Source: an uncultured Clostridia bacterium (GTDB lineage Bacteria > Bacillota > Clostridia > Oscillospirales > Acutalibacteraceae). From it: 37,004 nucleotides of DNA. The notes under the pieces are model-generated. The model searched no databases. It saw nothing but the letters and a program-made list of their open reading frames with translations, and was not told the DNA's origin. Location: the NCBI GenBank assembly GCA_905235625.1, contig CAJOLX010000011.1, positions 1-37,004 of the forward strand, read 5' to 3'. Position 1 is the stretch's first letter. Every line of letters begins with the position of its first letter. The position numbers and the translations under genes were made by a program. Positions 1 to 7,114 of the stretch are shown in pieces.

Positions 1-106
1 ACGGGGTGATGTCTTTTGCTTAAGCTTTAATCTCACCCGCATAGCGGGCGGTTGTTGAACGACACCCTTGCGGCTGTCGTTCTATCGCTAAAGCATAATA
101 TAACTG
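1..106. other. Left chromosomal flank, no gene recognised
   Basis: This short stretch lies beyond the left terminator. Reading frames cross it, but none has a ribosome binding site or a recognisable product, so I see no gene. It is the host sequence downstream of the tRNA-Leu locus in the sense of tRNA transcription (minus strand). Confidence 0.4.
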
Positions 107-138
107 AAAAAAGCACTTGCAAATGCAAGTGCTTTTTT
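107..138 (-). terminator. Strong hairpin terminator after a tRNA-Leu 3' fragment
   Basis: Perfect 14-bp arms at 107-120 and 125-138 enclose the 4-nt loop AAAT. The arms end in A6/T6, so the structure can terminate in both directions. It lies directly after (minus strand) the 25-bp tRNA-Leu 3' fragment at 140-164, so it is probably the original terminator of the tRNA-Leu transcript before anything inserted there. Confidence 0.8.
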
Positions 139-139
139 C

Positions 140-164
140 TGGTGCGGATAACAGGACTTGAACC
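140..164 (-). repeat. Third, partial copy of the tRNA-Leu 3' end (25 bp)
   Basis: These 25 bp are identical to the terminal 25 nt of tRNA-Leu(CAG), covering most of the T arm, the acceptor 3' strand and CCA. They also match the outer part of the att repeats at 365-389 and 18925-18949. Identity stops at 164. There is no 5' tRNA half, so this is a scar and not a working tRNA gene. It implies an earlier insertion at the same tRNA. Confidence 0.8.
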
Positions 165-326
165 GCGTCGTCGCAAGCTGCGTATCGCTCGTTTACGCGC
201 CTATCAAAAGCTTGTTTGCGCGAAAACTCACTCGCTCCGCTGCTCCTCCTTTTCCCAAAAAGTCTGCGACTTTTCGGGGACCCCGTTTTATTAAGTTCGT
301 GCATGAACGAAATCCTGTTTTTCGTA
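165..326. other. Hairpin-rich spacer between two tRNA-Leu 3' copies, possible short mobile repeat
   Basis: I see no supported gene here. There is an 11-bp hairpin (254-264 with 268-278, one wobble pair). A degenerate, oppositely oriented match to the tRNA-Leu 3' half lies at about 294-325: an 11-base block AAGTTCGTGCA and then CCTGTT, with roughly the same spacing as in the tRNA. Together with the flanking tRNA tail copy and terminator it looks like a small repeat unit of about 225 bp (140-364) inserted at the tRNA 3' end. Confidence 0.4.
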
Positions 327-365
327 AAAGCGAACGGAGCACGCTCTGCGTACTCCGTTCGCTTT
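327..365 (-). terminator. Hairpin terminator adjoining the left att site
   Basis: Arms of 13 bp at 327-339 and 353-365 pair perfectly, and an inner ACGC/GCGT pair (341-344 with 348-351) extends the stem. On the minus strand it follows directly on the 3' end of the tRNA repeat and is followed by a short T run. It probably ended the tRNA transcript before the element arrived. Confidence 0.65.
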
Positions 366-419
366 GGTGCGGATAACAGGACTTGAACCTGCACGAACTT
401 GCATTCATTAGAACCTGAA
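365..419 (-). repeat. Left attachment site: 55-bp repeat of the tRNA-Leu(CAG) 3' half
   Basis: The 55 bp are identical to 18925-18979 in the same orientation. The repeat begins in the anticodon loop of tRNA-Leu(CAG) and runs through the encoded CCA, which is a classic attachment core for a tyrosine integrase. Identity ends sharply on both sides (364 versus 18924, 420 versus 18980). This copy is only the 3' half. The complete tRNA gene is rebuilt at the right end. Confidence 0.95.
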
Positions 420-708
420 AATGCAAATTTGGAAAATAAAACGGTTTAAAATGTCCCGCTTTATCCCGCAAATCCCTTATGTATCAAGGGTTTCGGCAAA
501 CGCCTTGGAAAAGGTCGGAAAACTTTAAAACAAAGCAAAACAGACCGGTTGTTGCACGTTTTTCGTAAAAATGTTGCACAATTGTTGCACAAAATTCAAC
601 CCAAAAATCAATAAAAACAAACGCTGCATCGGTGCATAACAGTCGTCCGATTTTACTCCAAGATAATCAAAATTAAAAACCGATTTTTCACTGACAGGAG
701 GCTGCAAT
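420..708. promoter_or_regulatory. Left inner end: integrase arm-site-like repeats and tnpV leader
   Basis: No gene is supported here. Three copies of (T/A)TGTTGCAC lie at 549-557, 571-579 and 582-590, the last two 11 bp apart. The same 11-bp-phased pair recurs at the right end (18811-18830). A 20-bp block at 470-489, containing CCCTTAT and TATCAAGG, recurs at 18895-18914 with one mismatch. AATTTGGAAAA-like DNA near 425-437 recurs near 18838-18850. These shared, same-orientation blocks are what integrase arm-binding sites look like. The last 20 bases hold the AGGAGG site of tnpV. Confidence 0.55.
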
Positions 709-1059
709 ATGAAACTGAATTACGTTCAAAACGGTGACTGTCTCATTCCCGATCTGATTCTCAAAGAAGCGGATGTTTCGCCGCTCGGCAAATACGGCCG
801 CATGCGAAAGGCATATATCAAAGAGCATCAAAAAGCGCTGTATGCCGCGCTCAGCATCAAGGGCGAACTTTTCCGTCACTGCGCCGATAACGAAGCGCAG
901 GCGCGCGCCCGGCTGGCGGAAATCATCAAGTCGCAGATGAATACAGCCGGCGTTACAGAGGCGCTCAAAACGTCCGATCCCCTTCGCTGGGCAGGATTGA
1001 TGCAAACGATTCGCGCGCAGGCGGAAGAAGTCATTCTACAAGAAATCATTTTCAAATAA
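709..1059 (+). CDS. tnpV: TnpV-family transposon-encoded protein
   Basis: This 116-aa protein matches the TnpV family of small proteins carried by mobilizable elements of Clostridia; its biochemical role is not established. The family pattern is visible: an N-terminal KLxYxxxGDxxIPDL stretch, then PLGKYGRMRKAYIKEH at about residues 26-41, and an AEEVILQEII-like end. The ATG at 709 follows AGGAGG with a spacing of 6-7 bases. It is the only plus-strand gene at the left end and converges on the ATPase gene to its right, with a strong hairpin (1066-1092) between their stop codons. The length is usual for the family and the gene looks intact. Confidence 0.85.
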   Translation: MKLNYVQNGDCLIPDLILKEADVSPLGKYGRMRKAYIKEHQKALYAALSIKGELFRHCADNEAQARARLAEIIKSQMNTAGVTEALKTSDPLRWAGLMQTIRAQAEEVILQEIIFK

Positions 1060-1065
1060 CGTTAA

Positions 1066-1092
1066 GGAGCCGCTGCAAATCGCAGCGGCTCC
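1066..1092. terminator. Hairpin between convergent genes, copy 1 of a repeated hairpin
   Basis: Perfect 11-bp arms GGAGCCGCTGC (1066-1076) and its complement (1082-1092) enclose a 5-nt loop. There is no long T run, but the position between two converging stop codons suggests transcript ending or 3'-end protection. A 25-bp core (1068-1092) recurs with one mismatch at 3092-3116, also just past a stop codon. Confidence 0.6.
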
Positions 1093-1100
1093 GAACAATT

Positions 1101-2909
1101 TCAGTTTTCTTCGATATTCTCAAGAAATTCCGCCGCGTTCAGATAGTGAATGCCCCATTCCGTAAGCTGCGCTTCTCCGCGATAGATGACGGACTTTTCG
1201 GCGATCTCGCCGTAGATCTGCCGGATCTTATCGCACTCCCGATCATTCAGCAAGTGGCGGCATTGTTCCTTTACCGGAACGGTGCCGTGTTTGATTTCAT
1301 ACAGACGGCAGGCATTGTTCTTTTTATCATAGACAATCATATCAATCTCGCCGCCGATGAACTGATATTTGAACACGTCGTATCTGCGGCTGTTCAAAGC
1401 GTGTTTCGTTTCCGTCAGCACAATCTCCTCAAGCATTCTGCCTTTTACTTCATCGAGGATTTTGCCGATAACATAATCTTTTTCCGCTTCGGACAGCTCC
1501 GCAAACAACTCGTCCTTTCTCAGCGACCATACAAGCGCCTCCGCCTGGCAATAACGCATGCCCGGCTGAGTGATAACGATGTTTTCCGTGTCGGATTCGT
1601 CCTTTGCGCCGTACGCATACCTCACCGGAATATCGTCAATCAAATCCAATGCTTCAAGATACGCTCTGATTTCTTCAACATGCACCGATTTGAGTTCCAC
1701 TGCCGTATCGGATGCATTTTGGATGTCAAGGATCTGCATCAGCCGGTTCGTGATCTTTTCTCGGTCAACTTTCTGCAGGATATTTGTGCGTAAAGCAGCG
1801 TTTCTTTCTCGAACAAGATTTTTCTCGGCAAGAGAGAAATCGCTCGATCTGAAATCATCTTTCAGAACAGACAGGACAAACCGGTGGTTCATATCCTCTA
1901 TGATCCGATTGATCGCATTTGTCAGTTCCCCTGCGTCGTACAGTTCTTTCAGATGCATAAAACGGGTGCCGTTCTCATAGCATTTCAGACTGTGCTGAAT
2001 GTTGCGGCAGATTGCGGAGTCGATATACCTGCGCGTGCTCTCATCGTTGCGGAAGGAGACCGATTCATCTCGCAGCTCGGTATCGTCGAAATCGTATTCG
2101 CCGGCTCTCAGCGTGCCGCCGTAACGGATATAGTCGTCAACGTCGTCCGTGTGCAGCAGGCGCGCGTGCTCTGCAAAGGAAATCCGGGTCGTGTGGATCG
2201 TGAAGGTTCTGTCGTAAAGCTCGTTGCGTTCTGCAAGCCAGAAGCCCAGAGAATCCGTGCCGGAAATGACGATCTTCATACCGCTGGCAGCGTAAATATC
2301 CGAAAGCACCGCCGCCGTGTCGATGAAATCTTCGATAAAGGTAATCTCATCAATAAATGCGTATACATAGCCGGCTTTGAACAGTCGGTCAATCGCATCG
2401 TATAATTCGGACATCGTCTGCCCCTTTTGCGCTTTGATATAAAACGCTTTTTTGCGGGCGTCGTCATCCATTTTGCCGATTGCCTGAAAAAGAAGGGTGG
2501 TCTTTCCGGTGCGGCGCAGGCCGTAAACAACCATAATTCTCGGAGACCACGGGCCGTACAGATATTCTTCAATATCGGAAAAGCAGGTTCTCGTATCGAG
2601 CTTGACGGATTCGGCAACGAGTCGATCAAGCTGCGCGCCGGTGATTGCATTGATGCTGCCGGCAACGGTCGACCGTTTGGGCGTCGGTTCCGGCTTTTCG
2701 AGCGTCTTTAATAAGGCGGTAAGTTCTTTACGCCGCTCGATTTTCGCTTTGATTTCCTCATACTCGTCATCTTTGATATATTTGCTCTTGATTTTTCCGT
2801 TTTCGTTCCATTGCAGATAATGACGAACTTTTCCGCCGATATTCTTGTTGGAAATATAACCCTTCGGTAAATCTTCCAGCTCCTTTTTGATTTGCTCAAT
2901 TCTGTCCAT
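1101..2909 (-). CDS. AAA ATPase (AAA_14/DUF4143-like) with PD-(D/E)XK-like C-terminus
   Basis: This 602-aa protein has a helical N-terminus that resembles the GYISxKxIxGKxxxYLQ domain (DUF6788-like) seen in mobile-element ATPases. A P-loop ATPase follows, with Walker A GLRRTGKTTLL at 130-140 and Walker B AFIDEIT around 184-190. Near the C-terminus D523, E538 and K540 (GEIDMIVYD then LYEIKHG) fit a PD-(D/E)XK nuclease-like fold. The ATG at 2909 is preceded by GGAGG and by a promoter overlapped by a 12-bp palindrome. Proteins of this family are common in genomic islands and their job is mostly unknown. Defence or self-regulation is an inference from context. The gene is monocistronic and ends at the repeated hairpin. 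Confidence 0.75.
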   Translation of the reverse strand: MDRIEQIKKELEDLPKGYISNKNIGGKVRHYLQWNENGKIKSKYIKDDEYEEIKAKIERRKELTALLKTLEKPEPTPKRSTVAGSINAITGAQLDRLVAESVKLDTRTCFSDIEEYLYGPWSPRIMVVYGLRRTGKTTLLFQAIGKMDDDARKKAFYIKAQKGQTMSELYDAIDRLFKAGYVYAFIDEITFIEDFIDTAAVLSDIYAASGMKIVISGTDSLGFWLAERNELYDRTFTIHTTRISFAEHARLLHTDDVDDYIRYGGTLRAGEYDFDDTELRDESVSFRNDESTRRYIDSAICRNIQHSLKCYENGTRFMHLKELYDAGELTNAINRIIEDMNHRFVLSVLKDDFRSSDFSLAEKNLVRERNAALRTNILQKVDREKITNRLMQILDIQNASDTAVELKSVHVEEIRAYLEALDLIDDIPVRYAYGAKDESDTENIVITQPGMRYCQAEALVWSLRKDELFAELSEAEKDYVIGKILDEVKGRMLEEIVLTETKHALNSRRYDVFKYQFIGGEIDMIVYDKKNNACRLYEIKHGTVPVKEQCRHLLNDRECDKIRQIYGEIAEKSVIYRGEAQLTEWGIHYLNAAEFLENIEEN

Positions 2910-2938
2910 GCACTCACCTCCGTTTCAGATTCACCGTT

Positions 2939-2976
2939 ATTATAACCTATTTTATCTCGCTTGTAAATAGGTTATA
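2939..2976 (-). promoter_or_regulatory. Promoter with overlapping 12-bp inverted-repeat operator for the ATPase gene
   Basis: On the minus strand TTACAA (2961-2966), a 16-nt spacer and TATAAT (2939-2944) form a promoter. A perfect inverted repeat, TATAACCTATTT (2941-2952) with its complement (2965-2976) and 12 nt between, covers both the -10 and -35 boxes. That is the layout of a repressor-controlled promoter. No repressor gene is adjacent, so the regulator could be the ATPase itself or a factor elsewhere. Confidence 0.65.
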
Positions 2977-3090
2977 GGTTAAATTTTTGCGAATTCTGCT
3001 CTGTCCCACATTCAACTGCTTCTGTTTCTTTTTTTGCAGCGAAAACCCGACGTGTATAAGTACTATATGCGATATGCTGAAAACGCCAAG
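2977..3090. other. Intergenic spacer between ATPase promoter and MNT/HEPN pair
   Basis: A partial third copy of the operator half-site (ATAGGTT) adjoins the palindrome at 2974-2980. Otherwise I see no gene or site until the hairpin at 3091. Confidence 0.3.
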
Positions 3091-3116
3091 AAGCCGCTGC
3101 GAATCGCAGCGGCTCC
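3091..3116 (-). terminator. Hairpin after the HEPN gene, copy 2 of a repeated hairpin
   Basis: Arms AGCCGCTGC (3092-3100) and its complement (3106-3114) enclose loop GAATC. The 25-bp core is 24/25 identical to 1068-1092. It lies about 10 bp beyond the HEPN stop codon on the minus strand, so it is a likely terminator. Confidence 0.6.
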
Positions 3117-3126
3117 AAATTCATCA

Positions 3127-3537
3127 TCACGCTTCACGCAAACCGGTCTGATATAACGCATCAAACCAAGATTCCGCCTCCCGCAACGCCTTTTTCAAGG
3201 AATCAATGCGGATCTGAAAACCGACCTCATAGCGGCTCCCGGCTTCCCAGCCGGTGAGCACAAGACTGTTCTCTCTAATATAGGTCGGCACATTCAAATC
3301 AATCCCAAGTGATTCTGCATAAAGAATCAGCTTTTCCAGATTGTGCGTAAACATGGATGCGTTGTCGTATGCCGCACCGCTCGCATAGATCTGGATTTTG
3401 ATCAGTTTCTCTGCCGCCTGCTGAATATGATACGCGTCAATGTTTTTGATATCTCTGATTCCATGTGCGTCAAAATACTCGATTGCCTGGCGCGCGGCGA
3501 TGAGGTCCGCTTCGATCAGCGCCATTTTCATTTTCAT
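3127..3537 (-). CDS. HEPN domain protein (toxin half of an MNT/HEPN pair)
   Basis: This 136-aa all-helical protein has the HEPN pattern of pfam05168: YHIQQAAEKLIKI at about 36-48, then a FTHNLEKLI block, then a WEAGSRYEVGF end. In characterised MNT/HEPN pairs the HEPN protein is an RNase-like toxin that its partner nucleotidyltransferase silences by AMP addition. I do not see the canonical R-x4-6-H catalytic motif, so nuclease activity is uncertain. The start codon overlaps the end of the MNT gene by 4 bases, which indicates translational coupling. A hairpin terminator follows. Confidence 0.8.
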   Translation of the reverse strand: MKMKMALIEADLIAARQAIEYFDAHGIRDIKNIDAYHIQQAAEKLIKIQIYASGAAYDNASMFTHNLEKLILYAESLGIDLNVPTYIRENSLVLTGWEAGSRYEVGFQIRIDSLKKALREAESWFDALYQTGLREA

Positions 3538-3896
3538 GATGCAGACCTCCTGTAAATCTCTGTGCCTTTCAGGATATCGCCCATAATTGCGCTGTGATTA
3601 TCAGTTGAATCACAAAAATACAGAATATCATAATCCTGTGCAAAAGAGAACGCGAATAAACGACGCTGAAATTCCTTGAATTCACGCGAACGAAGGTATT
3701 CGGTTTGCGGGCGCTTTCCAAAAACGGCAATATCAATATCCGACTGCTCTGTGCAGCGTGTCTCGAGTGCGGAGCCGAAAAGTACAACACGGGAAATATT
3801 ATCGCAGCGCTTTGCCTGCTCGGCAATATTCAGAATATAGCTTTTTTTAATATCGGCCACAAGACGACCGTCTCCGATATCTGCCATTTGACACAT
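3534..3896 (-). CDS. MNT-type nucleotidyltransferase (antitoxin half of an MNT/HEPN pair)
   Basis: This 120-aa minimal nucleotidyltransferase has the family motif GSALETRCTEQSDIDIAV (residues about 42-59) with the two metal-binding aspartates of DxD, and a third acidic residue in the strand QDYDILYF. In related systems such proteins AMPylate the HEPN toxin. The ATG at 3896 follows GGAGGT at good spacing. It is the first gene of a two-gene operon with its own promoter (3930-3958) and overlaps the HEPN gene by 4 bases. All key residues are present, so the antitoxin looks intact. Confidence 0.85.
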   Translation of the reverse strand: MCQMADIGDGRLVADIKKSYILNIAEQAKRCDNISRVVLFGSALETRCTEQSDIDIAVFGKRPQTEYLRSREFKEFQRRLFAFSFAQDYDILYFCDSTDNHSAIMGDILKGTEIYRRSAS

Positions 3897-3929
3897 GCTG
3901 CTTACCTCCTGTTTGTTGTATTTGCTTTT

Positions 3930-3958
3930 ATTATGTCCGATTGTTACAAAAAAAGCAA
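3930..3958 (-). promoter_or_regulatory. Promoter of the MNT/HEPN operon
   Basis: On the minus strand TTGCTT (3953-3958), a 17-nt spacer and CATAAT (3930-3935) lie 34 bp upstream of the MNT ATG. The -35 box overlaps the last codons of the truncated upstream gene, so the junction that broke that gene also brought or created this promoter. Confidence 0.55.
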
Positions 3959-4192
3959 GGCTTGATCATCACTCGCATACGTCCGCTTGTGCATATCATC
4001 CGGCATCTCTTTGGCCTGCGTCAGCGTTCCCCCGTCCATGTTCTCCCAGACTTCATTGTCACCGAAATGGTCGAATAGACCTACACCGATTACTATATTG
4101 CCTTCAAGCGTCAAGCGTTTTTGTGCTTCCATAAAAGCATCTTTAAAGCGTGTACTGCCGCAGAGAGTGATGACTTTAAATTGTTCAACCAT
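3944..4192 (-). pseudogene. Truncated nucleoside 2-deoxyribosyltransferase-like gene
   Basis: This 82-aa product starts like a full member of the small deoxyribosyltransferase-like family: KVITLCGSTRFKDAFMEAQKRL, then EGNIVIGVGLF at about 31-41 and MHKR near 67-70. Intact relatives continue with a hydrophobic strand and a GGYIG-type motif. Here similarity stops after DDMHKR, and 12 unrelated residues lead to a stop codon. The C-terminal half that completes the active site is missing. It begins 29 bp after the trlF stop and may once have been the last gene of the hsd-trlF operon. The lost end coincides with the promoter of the MNT/HEPN pair. Confidence 0.7.
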
Positions 4193-4221
4193 GCCTGTTC
4201 TTCTTTACCTATTGATAAAAT

Positions 4222-7002
4222 CTATATACGATATTTATGTTTGCGTAAATCAAAGGCAGATTGTCCGCCTTCAAGAATATCGCAGATTTGTTGCTGTATA
4301 CCTTGTTTCCCTAAAGTATCAATTCGGTCAGCTTCTTCCGGCATATCATCTTCGATTGATCCAGATCTGTATTCAAATCGATATTCTCTATTAGGTGAAT
4401 TCTTTCCATTTTGATTTGCTACAATGATCTCATCTGCATCAGCACCTAACACAACATTAGCATTGTGAGTTACTACGATTACCTGCCTCATTGTTTTTTT
4501 CTTTTTAAGGAAAGGAATCAATTCATCAAAAATCGAACGATTATCCAAATCATCTTCCGGTTGATCTACCAAAATGGGACAGGTACTTTCTGCCAGACTT
4601 ATTAGCATTTTAAGTAAGACCAGGGCCTTTTTGCCAGGGGACATTTCGTCGATTAAGTCCCCATCCATACTTACTCTGTAAGCGGAGTTATACCAATCCC
4701 CTAATAATTCACGCAACACATTCTCTGGGGTTTTATTCCGTGTTAAATGTATTGTGCCATTAACTATCGAATCGATCAGTTTCGTTACGTTTTTTTGTGA
4801 TACCCATTCTTCGGTACAATTATCAACATCTATAACTGCTTTAAATGATGTTCTTCGATCAAAACTAGACTGAATTACCTGTATAAATGCCTCTCTTCTA
4901 AAAGGAGTCTCGACGGAAAACTCCAGATCTTCCGCTGCTAATGAAGGGTTGTTATTTATTGAATCAGCGTATACTTGATGAAGATCACGATACTTAATGA
5001 AGCATAATGCAAGTTGGCTTAGCAGAGCATCATACTTTTCCTTGCTTTTATTTGCCTGTCCCTCAATCTCGTTAAACTTTACGAGCTTTGTTTCCTCCCC
5101 ATGCAAAGCATCTGTTAATTTCTTTATTGCTTCATTTTCAGAAATCTTTACCGCCAAAGGTTCTGCAATCGCAGACTTCTGCTCAAGTTCGGCCTGTAAA
5201 GTTTTTAATTTTTCTCGTAAATCATCCAACAATGCAGCTTGATCAGTCCGCCATATACGATCCGCTGCTTCAATAGCTTTTTCTCCCGATATTTTAATTG
5301 ATTCCAACAAATCAGTAGACAAGTCAAAATCCGAATCTAACAGGGCCACCAATGTCTGGATGCCTTGTATAATATCTATATACTTTTCTACTGATGAGAT
5401 TTCTCCCTTCAAGGTCGTAATATCTTTTGTTGTTTCATCATAAGTAGTAATTTCCTCTTCTGACAATGACAGTTCTTTTGAGAGCTTTTCCTTTTCGCCT
5501 TCTAACTTCTTGATTTCCTTTTTAATGCCAGAGCGAGTCCCGATTTCTGCAAGCGTTTTTATCTTGTCTTGCCAATCTGCATACTGCTGTATTAGGGTAT
5601 ATATCGCTCTGTCTATTTCTACTTTGAGTAAAGCAAGGCTCTCATTCATATCATCGTATGATTTTTTAGCATCTGCGTTGATCATTACGATGTCATGAAT
5701 TATCTCATCGATCTCAGTTAATTCTTCATGTTCATCTGAAAGCCGGTTCAAGTATGTTTGAGGGATATAAACTATTTTATGATCTTGAGAATTCTTCCCA
5801 GCCTGACTGACCGCCCCATCTCTCCAATATACTTTTACATCATTTATTACTTTACTTTTGTTACCAGTAACATCCGCTTTTTCTTTAACCTGTTGCGGGT
5901 CTATAGCTAACGCCATATTATGCAACAAAATGGATTTCCCTGTAGATTTTCCGCCAATAATACAGGTCAATTTGTCGTTGAAAAAAATAGGCGTTTGCGA
6001 AAATTCCTCATTATAAACTTCAACTCTATCTATAACTTGGTAATCTGGCTTTGTTTCGGGTTTGATTGGAGATATTCTTACCCTATCTTTAGGCTCATAC
6101 AAAACCTGTCTAAATCCGTTAAACGTCGGATCTGCCTTTATCCAACAATACCGTTTATCATGGGGTTCAAACAACTTCTCGCACGAATGAGCATCAGAGC
6201 CATGTATACATGGCTTTAAGGAACCACACTTATTCTTCACCGTGTTTTCATCATCTGTAGAATCCCCAGTGAAATATTTGATATCAGATTCTTTCGCGGA
6301 GAAAACCATATCGGCAAACTGATATATTTTCCGCCTGGTTGCATCCATTTGTGATTCATTGCCAAGGAAATAAGTAGAATGTTCCACTATCCCTGATGCT
6401 CCATCTCCGCTACTATTTGAAACAACGATGATGCAATGATCTCGGAGGTCTTGATCCGCATCAAAAACGCTTTTCAATGCTGAAAACTCCAAAACAAATT
6501 GAGAGATTCCTGTAACATATGCCTTATCTTTCGGGAGATTTTGATCACCCTTATAATCTCTTCCAAGGCGAATCAACTCATCACGAGATGCGCTGTATGA
6601 ACTCCCTTTATAATCAAATGTAAGCTTACTAAAAAATCGTCCTTCCAGTCCATCAACAGTATTGGGATCAAAAATACAATGAATATTTACAGGAGAGTTC
6701 TTTGCAAGTGGCACCATTCGCAATTCGACATTTTGAAGAATAAGACTAACGCTTTCCGGGATTCTTTTATCTGCGATCACCTTAAGATAGTTATCAATTG
6801 ATAGATAATCTGTAATGCCAATTACCTTAATCGCCTTCAGTGGGTCTGATCCATCACCAATATAAGAAGAGATGGAAGTATAAAAGTTTTCCCATTTCTC
6901 TTCGCTCGTAGATCCAATAAACTGATCATACTTTATAGTACCCGGGGTATGAATGTGTAAGTCCCATCTTCGCCATTCAGATCCTCGTTCGAAATGTCGC
7001 AT
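4222..7002 (-). CDS. TrlF-like protein: PHP phosphoesterase domain fused to an SMC-like ABC ATPase
   Basis: The start is ATG 7002, because AGGAGG lies just upstream, inside the GTG-initiated extension to 7020; this gives 926 aa. An N-terminal PHP metal-dependent phosphoesterase domain carries DLHIHT (14-19) and HGSDAHS (267-273). An ABC/SMC-type ATPase follows, with Walker A GGKSTGKS (350-357), a long charged coiled coil (about 430-650), signature MSPGKKALVLL (about 787-797), Walker B CPILVDQPEDD (808-818) and H-loop VVTHN. This is the layout of TrlF-family proteins found beside type I restriction loci. It sits directly downstream of hsdR. By analogy with PrrC and RloC it may be a second line of defence that acts on nucleic acid when restriction fails; that role is inference. 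Confidence 0.82.
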   Translation of the reverse strand: MRHFERGSEWRRWDLHIHTPGTIKYDQFIGSTSEEKWENFYTSISSYIGDGSDPLKAIKVIGITDYLSIDNYLKVIADKRIPESVSLILQNVELRMVPLAKNSPVNIHCIFDPNTVDGLEGRFFSKLTFDYKGSSYSASRDELIRLGRDYKGDQNLPKDKAYVTGISQFVLEFSALKSVFDADQDLRDHCIIVVSNSSGDGASGIVEHSTYFLGNESQMDATRRKIYQFADMVFSAKESDIKYFTGDSTDDENTVKNKCGSLKPCIHGSDAHSCEKLFEPHDKRYCWIKADPTFNGFRQVLYEPKDRVRISPIKPETKPDYQVIDRVEVYNEEFSQTPIFFNDKLTCIIGGKSTGKSILLHNMALAIDPQQVKEKADVTGNKSKVINDVKVYWRDGAVSQAGKNSQDHKIVYIPQTYLNRLSDEHEELTEIDEIIHDIVMINADAKKSYDDMNESLALLKVEIDRAIYTLIQQYADWQDKIKTLAEIGTRSGIKKEIKKLEGEKEKLSKELSLSEEEITTYDETTKDITTLKGEISSVEKYIDIIQGIQTLVALLDSDFDLSTDLLESIKISGEKAIEAADRIWRTDQAALLDDLREKLKTLQAELEQKSAIAEPLAVKISENEAIKKLTDALHGEETKLVKFNEIEGQANKSKEKYDALLSQLALCFIKYRDLHQVYADSINNNPSLAAEDLEFSVETPFRREAFIQVIQSSFDRRTSFKAVIDVDNCTEEWVSQKNVTKLIDSIVNGTIHLTRNKTPENVLRELLGDWYNSAYRVSMDGDLIDEMSPGKKALVLLKMLISLAESTCPILVDQPEDDLDNRSIFDELIPFLKKKKTMRQVIVVTHNANVVLGADADEIIVANQNGKNSPNREYRFEYRSGSIEDDMPEEADRIDTLGKQGIQQQICDILEGGQSAFDLRKHKYRI

Positions 7003-7114
7003 TGAAATACCTCCTATCACTCCACTCCCAGTGTCTTATATACTGTATATTTTGCTATGCCATAAAAATCAGATTAAAACCTACGAGCTCTAAAAGTATT
7101 GATATATTACACAA
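7003..7114 (-). promoter_or_regulatory. Spacer between hsdR and trlF with a small palindrome
   Basis: The 112-bp gap is large for this operon. It contains the 13-bp palindrome ATATACTGTATAT (7038-7050), which could be an operator or part of an internal promoter for trlF. There is no clear -35 box, so this is tentative. Confidence 0.3.

Noticed and set aside
20-394. Minus-strand open frame of 124 codons across the left att region
   Set aside because: It runs through two terminators and tRNA repeats, has no ribosome site and no recognisable protein features.
549-590. TTGTTGCAC repeats as a CRISPR array or iteron origin
   Set aside because: There are only two or three 9-bp units, no spacers, no cas or replication gene, and they recur at the other end of the element.
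1146-1793. Long plus-strand open frame opposite the 602-aa ATPase
   Set aside because: It is the shadow of a clear gene on the other strand.
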